NCBI GenBank assembly: GCA_020152595.1 | Contig: JAIGNY010001241.1 | Span: 5,001 to 69,000, forward strand | Direction of reading: 5' to 3' | Length of the DNA: 64,000 nucleotides | DNA from: Chiridota heheva | Taxonomy: Eukaryota > Echinodermata > Holothuroidea > Apodida > Chiridotidae | In this document: piece by piece, positions 47,501 to 59,500 of the stretch | How the letters are laid out: each line of letters opens with the position of its first letter | Position numbering within the stretch: the first letter of the stretch is position 1 | Notes under the pieces: generated by a model | Seen by the model: only the letters and a program-made list of their open reading frames with translations | The model's database searches: none | Told to the model about the DNA's origin: nothing | Program-made: the position numbers and the translations under genes

Positions 47501-50500
47501 TGCATGGGTATTAGGATGTGATTGCATGGGTATTAGTATGTGGTTGCATGGGTATTAGTATGTGATTGCATGGGTATTAGTATGTGATTGCATGGGTATT
47601 AGTATGTGATTGCATGGGTATTAGTATGTGATTGCATGGGTATTAGTATGTGATTGCATGGGTATTAGTATGTGATTGCATGGGTATTAGTATGTGATTG
47701 CATGGGTATTAGTATGTGATTGCATGGGATTAGTATGTGATTGCATGGGATTAGTATGTGATTGCATGGGTATTAGGATGTGATTGCATGGGTATTAGTA
47801 TGTGATTGCTTGGGTATTAGGATGTGGTTGCATAGGTATTAGTATGTGGTTGCATGGGTATTAGTATGTGATTGCATGGGTATTAGTATGTGATTGCATG
47901 GGTATTAGTATGTGGTTGCATGGGTATTAGTATGTGATTGCATGGGTATTAGTATGTGATTGCATGGGTATTAGTATGTGATTGCATGGGTATTAGTATG
48001 TGATTGCATGGGTATTAGTATGTGATTGCATGGGATTAGTATGTGATTGCATGGGTATTAGGATGTGATTGCATGGGTATTAGTATGTGATTGCTTGGGT
48101 ATTAGGATGTGATTGCATGGGTATTAGGATGTGATTTCATGGGTATTAGGATGTGTTTGCATGGGTATTAGGATGTGATCGCATGGGTATTAGTATGTGA
48201 TTGCATGGGTATTAGGATGTGATTGCATGGGTATTAGGATGTGATTGCATGGGATTAGTATGTGATTGCATGGGTATTAGTATGTGATTGCATGAGTATT
48301 AGTATGTGATTGCATGAGTATTAGTATGTGATTGCATGGGTATTAGGATGTGATTGCATGTGTATTAGGATGTGATTGCATGGATTAGTATGTGATTGCA
48401 TGGGTATTAGTATGTGATTGCATGGGTATTAATATGTGATTGCATGGGTATTAATATGTGATGGCATGGGTATTAGGATGTGATTGCATGGGTATTAGGA
48501 TGTGATTGCATGGGTATTAGTATGTGATTGCATGGGTATTAGTATGTGATTGCATGGGTATTAGTATGGGATTGCATGGGTTTGCATAGGTATTAGTATG
48601 TGATTGCATGGGTATTAGTGTGTGATTGCATGGGTATTAGTATGTGATTGCATGGGTATTAGGATGTGATTGCATGGGTATTAGTATGTGATTGCATGGG
48701 TATTAGTATGTGATTGCATGGGTATTAGTATTTGGTTGCATATGTATTATTATGTGATTGCATAGTATTAGTATGTGGTTGCATAGGTATTAGTATGTGG
48801 TTGCATAGGTATTAGTATGTGGTTGCATAGTGTTAGTACTGCGCTGTCATGTCATATGAATTTGTAAGTCAAGCTAAGTTCCATGTTTCTTAGATGACAT
48901 TAAAACTTTTTGCCACGATTGACCTTTGACCTTTCACTCTCTTAAAGTTGTATCATGTGTCAGGGAGAACAGTTCGAAACCTTGTCAGAGATCCAGCAAC
49001 AATAATATTTCAGGTGAGATTGATTTGTTCTCTTTTCATCAGCTCTCATGGTTGCCTAGCTACGATTGAAATGCTACTATATTCTTAATTTGCATCATTT
49101 TAAACATCATAAGTGCCAATGAAATAACAAATTATTATAATGGAGGAGGGGGTGGGGTTTGTTTTTGGCAACCACCTTGAAGGAAGGATAAGACTTGCAA
49201 ACTCATTGTGTGTTAATCTTAAATTCGGCTCACTCTCAGCAAGCCCTGACTGTATGCAAGGACACAATAAGGCCTATAGTAAATAATAGCAATGATACAG
49301 ATTCATAGGCATATGGTATGGGGGAAAGGGGGAAATTGCTCCTCCCCCCCCCCACCCCAGTTTTTGAAAAATAACAATTTTTCGGGGAGCAGCACTGATT
49401 TTCGGGGAGCAGCATTGATTTTTGGGTAGAATGGTGAATTGATAAGAAATGATATTTTGTTCTTTTTTTTAACATGATTCAAATTCTGATACTTTTTGTT
49501 GTTGAATGCAAAATTTCAACAACAATATTGAGCAATTTAATTCATCCCAAAATTAAAATTAAAATCATGCATAAAAGATAGTCGACTTGCCTCAGCTTGA
49601 ATGAATATCATCACTGATGCAGATATTCAATCTGGTTAAGGCAAGTCGAGTTGATAGATTTAATTTAAATAAATATTTCAGAATCAAATTTTCAGGAGCA
49701 AATTCATTGGCCGTTCAGCAATAATTATCTACTATATCCTCTTTTACCTATACAGCCCCTTCTGACCATCATCTTCGCCTTGATTGTGGGGTTTTTCTTT
49801 TGGCAATTAGATACCTCGGCTTCATCAGGAATTCAAAACAGGTAAGTTCACGTCTTTTCTCGAAATTATGGCTACATGTTTAGTATAGTTGAAGAAAGGA
49901 CTTTTCCACAAACAAATGGGGGCTCTAGGTCTTTATGGGTTTATACAACTGTTGCAAAGTTTTCACTACTCAATACTGTCCGTGCAAGCTTGAACATGCC
50001 ACAAGAACATGCCACAAGCTTCCACGAGCATCTTGCGAGCTACTTTTTTTTTGCAATGGTAAATATTTTATGCAGCGATGTAGGAAGATATTTGACATTG
50101 GGGGCCAGATTTAAGTATTTGTCCCAACAAACTTACAAAGTCTTCTCATGGTCCAAAAACTATTTGCAAATGGAGGAGTGGGGAGGGTTGTAACATTGGG
50201 CAACATTTCCCAAAAAATGAAGAAAATTGAAGGGCAAACTTCTCAAAAGTTGGAAAATTTCAGATAATGGGGAAAACTGAAGCAAGTTCGAAAATGAAGA
50301 AAATTTTACAGCTTCCAAAATTTTGTTAGTCCAAAAATTTGCAAATGGTAACATTTTGAAAATTAACGTTTCCTGAAAATTTGAAGAAAATTCAAGCAAA
50401 CTTCTCAAAAGTTGAAGAAAATTTCCAGATAATGAATGAAACTGCACGAAAATTGAAGCAAGTTTCCCGAAAATTTAAGAAAATTTTACAAAAGTGAAGT

Positions 50501-53500
50501 AAGCTTCGAAAATTGAAATTTTCTGGAAGAAAAGATGCCATGGAATCTTATTCTTTAAAATCAATTCGTTAGACCTTCATTATTGGGAGGCCAAAATGGT
50601 AGATATAGATAAAGTTATTGAGGCCCCGGTTCCTATGGTTGTGAATTGGGTGTGAGATGAATTTGTCCTATTAGGAGATAGCAACTCTATAATTGTATCT
50701 TCTTGCAGAGTTGGTGCGTGTTTCTTTATCATTACAAACATGTTGTTTTCCAATGCAAGTGCAACACAGACATTTATCAAACAGAGAGCCATATTCATGT
50801 AAGTAAAAGTTTGATTACATATTTATTGTTTTTATAAGGCTTATTTTAATGGAATGGATTTCCATGATTATTTAATCTATTTGACTAAACTTAAATCTGG
50901 ATTTGCCATGAAGCATGTAAATGAATGAAATTTGCTGCAGGTATGTATGTATTGTTTCTTTAAAATACACGATTTTGTTATCCAATTGTTGGTTACAAAT
51001 AATAATTCAATTGCAAAAGTGCAACATATCACATGTATAAGGGTGTTTCAGCTGATGTTTATAAGGTCACATGACTTTGTTTACATTGCCATTTTGTCAG
51101 CAGGAACACTGTTGTCTGCTGTACACTTAATTAGACTTACGTAAGTTTGCATCTTGTTATATAAGATTATTTTTATAAGATGATTATGGTGGAATCTTGA
51201 TGTGCCGTTGGTTGCACTAATAGATGTGTGCGGGGAATAAAAGATATTTTCACATGTTGAAGTGGGTTTCTGAAGTATGCCGGATGGCTTTTAACATGGA
51301 CGGCTTTTAATCTACGGGACACATTAGGATTTGCAGCGAGCACTTTATATCAGGCTTTGTCTGAGTATAACAAACAATCAACTAGTGTTAATGATATAGT
51401 TACTCTTCCATATACCTGGTGTGAAATATAAAATTTTAGGAAAATCTGAAGTAAAATCAAAAGCGAACAAAAATTGTAATTAGTAAAATTCGCTGAACTG
51501 GTAGGTTAGCATGTAGTATGTTTGTTGTACGTGTGATGTGACTGGGCCGCGGCATATGAAACGCAACTACGACGCTGCCCTGCAAAATGGCTTCCAGATG
51601 AGTTAAGAGTCACGTGATGAAAACCTTCTGTACAGTTTATGTTATCAAAAACAAACATGATGTGTAAATGCGCAAATCCGATTTTGGCCAAAATCGACGC
51701 ACGCCACACTGCCCAGAGCAAGGGCTAATATAATAATTATTTGCTTGTCCAGATGAGTTAAGAGTCACGTGATGAAAACCTTCTGTACAGTTTATGTTAT
51801 GAAAAACAAACTACATTCCTCTTCCTTATCCTTTGGGGCCCATGCGGTCGTGACAGGACCAATCGGAAGTGCACTTCTCAAAAATTTGTTTTAACTTCAT
51901 CAAATAGACCCACAGTAGTGATCCTGGTATAATTTGAAAGCGTTTGAATAGTTCTTTTAATAATTTAACATTTTTGATGAGGGCTATAATGAGAATTTTT
52001 AGGTAAACTAGCTTGAAAATGGGTAAAAAGAAACATTTCGTCAAACTTCAACTTTTTTTCAAAAACTTGCCATAATTCCACACCTTGCTTTTGCCTGAAA
52101 ACCTGTGAAAAACTGTCAGAGACAACGCGTCCAATTCCGGTCAAATTTTGACTGCCCCTATCATCAATATCATTTTTTGGCAAAAATTGTGCAAAATCGT
52201 ATTTCATGATCGCAATACAACTGCTACCCAAAAAATACTGTTGGAATCAGAATTTCCCACATTTTGAATTGAATAAAAAGAGCAAATGCCCCCTTTTTGT
52301 CCACAGCGAAATAATAAGTTTTACAACACATCTATCAGTTACTCACAGGCAGTGTAGTGTAGTGGTTTGCGTGCAGGACTTCAGGTGAGTGACCCGGGTT
52401 TGAAAACCGCACCAGCTTTGGGGCATTGTTTTTGTGAGTAATTACAGCGGTGATTATTATTGTTTATTTTCATTGTTTTTGCATGTTTTGCTCTGAAAAA
52501 CAAAAATTTAGACTAGTATTAATGGAAAGGAAATTTCACAAACAATCTGAATATGTAGTCCTCCTCTCCCACCCCCTCTCTACTTTGTTTTTTTTCACTC
52601 ATGCACCTCTCTCGATCCCAGCTTTCTGACTTTTAGTTCTTGTAATTCCCTCATTCTCCCTCTGTTTTCTTTCCTTCGTACCTCTAGAATGATCTAACCT
52701 CTCAGGCACAATTTGACCCTCATTGTCGTGGTGCCGTTAAGACCTCATCAAACAAACAAACTGATATGTAAAAAAAATCCTCCATTTTCATTATTCACAA
52801 GAAATTATACATTAAGCTAAAAAATTGGCCTAATTTTGCCTAAAATTTACAAATTTGCATATTTATGTTGATATTTTCTTTATTTTGATTTTCTATTTAT
52901 AAGTTTATTGTCTTAGCATTCATATAAACGAAATTTGTAGTGATAGAAAACGAAAGTGAAATTAATTTCTACCACTCTCTGCAAAGCAGTAAACTTTAAA
53001 AGCAATGCTAGTTACTTTCTTTTACAAATTGCTCTTCAAACTGTTGTCACCTGCATTTGCCTTGGCCACTCCTTTCTTACTCACTCCCATCTCTTCTCCG
53101 GCTCCCCTGCACCTCTCTGCCCCACTTGCAACATCGATCTCTCCATCAAGCATATTTTCTTAACCTGTCCCCTCCACCAGAACAACAGATCTCTTTTCTC
53201 CTCAATCTCGGACCTTTTTGAAAACAATTCTTCCTCAAACAACCATCAACTTCCTCCGCAACAACAACCTCTTCCACCACATATAATCTCCTCCCCTTCT
53301 ACACTTAACATTACACACCCCTTTCTCTTCACCTAACTTTTCCTCCCACATTTAGTTTTTTCCCTTTATCTCCTTTACAAACCTTCCATCTCCTCACTAT
53401 CCTTTATACTCTTACACCATTATTTATTTACACCATTATTTATTTACACCATTATTTATTTACACCCTCTTGGCACATTTGACTCTGACTGTCGCAGTGC

Positions 53501-56500
53501 CGTTAAACATCAACGAACCAAATCATCAAACTGTTGGTGTCCGTTTTAATCTATGAAATGGAACTCTTAGTACCCTAGAATATTCACTTCTCTCCATCCT
53601 TTCCTCCTTTTCCAATCATCTCTTTCCTAACCTTTGCACTTTGATTATTTAACACCCTTTTGGCTTGTTTGACTCTTGATTGTTGCGGTGCTGTTAAATC
53701 TCATCAAACCAAACAATACCTTAATGGGTGTGTCCATGCCGAAAATTAAACGTGAGTTTTCATTTTCTTCATCCCCAGTCATGAAACGGCCAGTGGTTAT
53801 TATCGTGTCTCTGCATTTTACATTGCGAAGGTCTTCCTGGACCTAGTACCCATGAGGATATTACCCACAATAATTTATTCGATAATCAGCTATTGGATGA
53901 TGGGTAAGTTGGAACTTTTATGGGACCTATGGCGTAGGTATCCTAAATTGCTTCAAAGCAATTAAAATAACAAAATGTCAATCAAATTAAGTCAGAAATT
54001 GACTTTTACAGTTTTTAGCTCGAATATTTTCCGAATAGTCTAGCTATTCTACTACCCCTGGCGTCTGGTAAAGTTTTGGTTAAAGTTTCCATAACTTAAG
54101 TTATGAATGCTGTACATTCATTTGACTTGGCTTAGGGGTAAAGGACATGGGTACTGATGAAATTAGCATGATAGGAGGCTTGTGTGTGCATACTAATTAG
54201 CTTATTTGCATAACAATGAAAAATTTGTCAGACTTGGCATAGGGGTAAAGGACATGGGTACTTGAAAAAGTTTTGTGTGCATACTAATCAACCTATTTAA
54301 CGTTTTTGGTTAAAGTTTTTGGTTAAAGAATATGAATGGTGTACATTCATGTGACTTGGCATAGGGGTAGAGGACATGGGTACTGTTCAAATGATCATGA
54401 TTGGGGGTTGTGTGTGCATACTAATTAGCTTATTTGCATAACAATGGAAATATTTGTCAGGTGGTTAAAAGTTTTTGGTTAAAGTTTTCATAATTTAAGT
54501 TATGAATGGTGTACATTTATGTAACTTGGCATAGGGGTACTGTTCAAGTGAGCATGATTAGAGGTTGTGTGTGCATACTAATTAGCTTATTTGCATAACC
54601 ATAAAAATATTTGTATCTATGATATCTCTTAAATTAAAGTGGGAGTGGGGATTTTGTTTCACACAAATGATCATATATGTGAAGAGCATAGTCTACACTT
54701 AATGATGAGGTATTGTGTGCATATTAAGTAGGTTATTTGCATAACAATAGACTTGCATACAAAATATTTAACCTGAGATAATGACTTACTAATTGGTTCA
54801 GTGGTAGAGGGCATTGAGTACTGTTCAGTTGAGCATTGTTGGGGATTGTGTGTGCATAATAATTAGCCTATTTGCATAGCAATGACAATATTTGTATATG
54901 TGGTATATCTTGAATTAGAGTGGGTATGATGATTTTGCTTAAACAAATGATCATACAGTATATGTGAAGAGCATTGTTCACACTTAATGGTGAGCTATAG
55001 TGTGCATTTGCTGCAATATGTTTGACCTGAGATCTGAAGTATATGGCTTATGACTTACTAATTTTACATTTCTAGTTTTGTTATGATATTGACATTCTTG
55101 ACATGAATAGCAATCAAAATGTTTGTCTTGTTATGATTAAAGAAGCAAATCAAAGCTTCCTCACTTCTAAAGAATGTTAAATTAGGGGTTTGGGAAATAT
55201 ACATGTGGACAAAACAGAATGTGGGGTAGAAGATGACATGATAAAGTAGCGGAAGGATTTAGGATGGGGGTGAGATTCATGTGGGACAGGGTGGAATTGT
55301 ATGTAGGGCAGGGTGGGGTGGCATGTTGGTGAGGATGTGTTGGCATGTTGGACCGGGTGGGTTGGTATGTGGAACAGGGTGGGTTTGCATGTGGAACAGG
55401 GTAGGTTGACATGTGGGACAGGGCGGAATGGCATGTGGTGGGATGCCATCTGGATTTCATATAAGGACAGGTTGGGATGAAATGTGGGACAGTCTGGAAC
55501 ATGCATTATTAATGGTGAGGGGATTTGTATCGTTTCCAATGTCTAGTTTGTCATACGTTAAGCAATATTGTTTCGCATAATTTTGCTTTAATGTTATTGT
55601 ACATTTTTCATGCTGCTTGACTTTGCTTGACACACATATTTTCTTAAATTGGATTGGAAGTTGTATTGCAATCCAGGATGTAGTTCTGGGAATGTGTAGG
55701 GGCTGGAGGAGGGTACAGGTTGGAAAGGTGGGTCGAATGGCATTCTTTCATTGACATTGGCAAGTCAGGGCCTCTCTTTTCTTTGTTATTTAATTGATAG
55801 AACAAAAAGAGGTGTTGTAGTTATAGACTGCTAGGTTTTACATATTTTCTGAGTTACTGGGTGAGGTAACCTTGAGCTTGTTTTGTCCTAAAATATCTGG
55901 GAAAAGATATTTTGAAGCTTGTAGTGCAAATGAAAATGTAAGTGCATCTTTTAAAGCTTAAGTAATTTGAAATCATCCGCCCCTGCTACCCTATTTCTGT
56001 ATATACTTCCCTCTTATAAGTCCATTTTCTATACTAGCTTTGAATAGTCAAGCATACTGTCCTTGCGACTAGTTGCAGTTATTGGTGTTAAGAAGCAAAC
56101 TTGTGTAGTATGAACATGCATAGGTCTCTATTTTAACAACTGGGATTTGACGATGGTGAGCACCACCAATCAGACCTAATTTTGTTACATAATCCTCATC
56201 ATTGAGAATTTTTGGCCCTTAGACCCCTCCAACCCAACACAGGGGTAATCAGGGGTAATCCACACCATCCAATCGAGAGACTCTTCACAATTCATGGACT
56301 AGCATCCAACTATTGTTACACCATACACAACACAGGGGTAATCTATACCTTCTTAACTGACAGCATCTTCATAGTCTATTCACAGTTCACTTGTTAGCAA
56401 CCAGCTATTGTTACACTGTACACAATAGGTCATTCATCTTGGGCTCAAGCCACATAACTGCTTTTCAGTGATGCGAATCAGATTAGTCCTTGGCAGAGCC

Positions 56501-59500
56501 CAAATATAAATATACATTATATGCTTGGGAGGACTTTGTGCAAAACCCATGAATGATTGATGGACCATTCCTCGTAAGGATGGTTATTTCACCCTTATTT
56601 CATATGATAGCATTGAAAATAACAAATCTTCTGACCAAGTTTCATAACTCTTCAAGAAATCTTAAACACAATTTTTGTAATTGATAAAAACTTTGTTGCT
56701 ACTATTAAATAGTACCATGGGAGCCGCCATTTTGATTTCAAAACATGCAGATTATGATGTCATCAGCCCAGCAGGATGTTGGAATACTTTGTATTTATTT
56801 ATAATCTACCTCAAGTTTCCTAGCTTATGAAAAATTGTTTTCCTTTTGTAAGGGTCAAGGACATTTTTGTGTACACATGAAAATGTCAAAACATGCTAAT
56901 AAAACTTGGTGTCACATAAATTTTGAATAAAAACATAATATAAAGTGATAAAGAAATACATTACATTCTTTAGTCTCTGTTGGGGAAATAATGTCATCAT
57001 TCAGAAGATTTCAATACAGAAATGAACAAAATGGCAACCTCCATGTGTTGAATTTAACATGACGTGTCCTTCTCCTTAAAAATTTGTTCCAGCAAATCAT
57101 AACCACAAACTTACTGTAGCAAATAGTGAGACCACTTTATCTTAATTAGAATAAGCACACAATAAGGACTTCATCCATTGCTAATATGATACTCAGCACC
57201 AATTTCCACAACAACTAAGGTTTTCAGAATAAAGAAAATAAAAAGGAAAAATCTGACCTGACCTGGTTATTTATCAGGTCGGGGTCTGACTGTTTGAAAC
57301 TTTAAGGAGTAGAACAACTAATGAAAGATGGATAACTCGACTTGCTGTCTTTGGTAGTTGGTTTAGATTTGAATCCTCTATTATATGAAATGAGGATTAT
57401 ATCAGACTTCTATCTCCTTTAAGCCGCAACCTGAAGATAGTTTGAAGAAGAAAAAGTTTGATTATAGTAAAAGAAATTAATTTAACGAACATATAACTTT
57501 TTTCTCTTAGGTTTCAAGAGTGATGCTGGGTCTTTTTTCTTCTTCGCTCTCATATTGTTGTTAGCAACGATATCTGGAGCCGGAGTGGCGTTCTTCTTTG
57601 GTGCAAGTATTAACAATGAGGGGCTTGCCACCCTTGCTGTAACGGCCAGCTACGTGGTTATGCTTGTAAGATACCTTGTTCTTAAAGTTGTTGTTTTGCT
57701 TTTTAATAGAAAGGGTTTATTTTATCTTTTAAAAATATTTTCCAGATTAAATCATTTGGAAAACATGTTAATAATCTATTTCTGTGGACCTATCATGAAG
57801 GGTCGCCTATCAGGGTGGGGCATGAACCCCAAACATTTCCCAGTTACAAGAGGAAAACTTGCACTTGTAAATAAGGTTTCCATCAAGCATTGCTGCTATT
57901 AATCGTCTCCTCTATGTCTTCTCATTTAGAAACTGCAATAACAAATCTTTGTATTTCATCTTTTCAACTCAATAACTAATAAATAGCTCAGTGGTCAAGC
58001 AAGCTCATAAAAGCTAAATCCATCTGAGTCATTAGGCTTATAGGGCCGGTGCTTATCCCCGGTTCCCATGGCGGATGAGAGCACATATGACGCCCTCTGG
58101 ACAAGATGCCAATCCATCGCAGATTAAATCCCCATCAGTGCTGGTCCTCATTCTACAGCTTAGTGGATTGAAGCAAGTAGAGTAAAGTGCTTTGCTCAAG
58201 GATGCAATGCAGTACCCGTAACGGAAGTCGATCCTGGCACCTTTCGCATAAGAGCAAGACATCTTAACTACCGAGCCACTACACCTCTATGGCAAGACTT
58301 TTCTAATATTTTCAGTACTTCAAAAGTTACAAGATGGTGAAAAAAGTGTTTAAATTTGTTTAGTTATTCCGTTAAGGAGATAATCTAAGATTGAAGTTAA
58401 GTATAATTTATGTAAAATGGCTGAAATCAGACTATTTGTGATGTCAACAATCCTTTGTATTTGATCTTCTTCAGGTGTTCGGTGGTCTCTTCCTGAATAT
58501 CGATTCTTTACCAGTTTGGCTGCAGTGGATCCAGTATATCAGCATTCTCAGGTTTGGGCTGAATGTAAGTAGGATATTGAGTAACACAGAATGTAAGTAG
58601 GATATTAAATAACACAGAATGTAAGTAGGATATCAAATAACACAGAATGTAAGTAGGATATTAAATAACACAGAATGTAAGTAGGATAATAAATAACAGA
58701 ACGTAAGTAGGATGTTAAATAACACAGAATGTAAGTAGGTATTAAATAACACAGAATATAAGTAGGATATTAATTAACACAGATTGTAAGTAGGATATTA
58801 AATAACACAGAATGTAAGTAGGATATTAAATAACACGATGTTAGTAGGATATTAAATAACACAGAATGTAAGTAGGATATCAAATAACACAGAATGTAAG
58901 TAGGATATTAAATAACACAGAATGTAAGTATGATATTTAATAACACAGAATGTAAGTGGGATATTAAATAACACAGAATGTAAGTGGGATATCAAACAAC
59001 ACAGAATGTGAGAAGGATATCAAATAACACAGAATGTGAGTAGGATATCAAATAACACAGAATATAAGTAGGATATTAAATAACACAGAATGTAAGTAGG
59101 ATATTAGATAACACAGAATGTAAGTAGGATATTAAATAACACAGAATGTAAGTAGGATAATAAATATTACAGAATGTAAGTAGGATATTAAATAACACAG
59201 AATGTAAGTAGGATATCAAATAACACAGACTATAAGTAGGATATTAAATAACACAGAATGTAAGTAGGATATTAGATAACACAGAATGTAAGTAGGATAT
59301 TAAATAACACAGAATGTAAGTAGGATAATAAATATTACAGAATGCAAGTAGGATATTAAATAACACAGAATGTAAGTAGGATATCAAATAATACAGAATG
59401 TAAACAGGATATTAAATAACACAGAATGTAAGTAGGATATTAAATAACACAGATTCTAAGTAGGATATTAAATAACACATACCTGGAAAAAGTCACGGAA

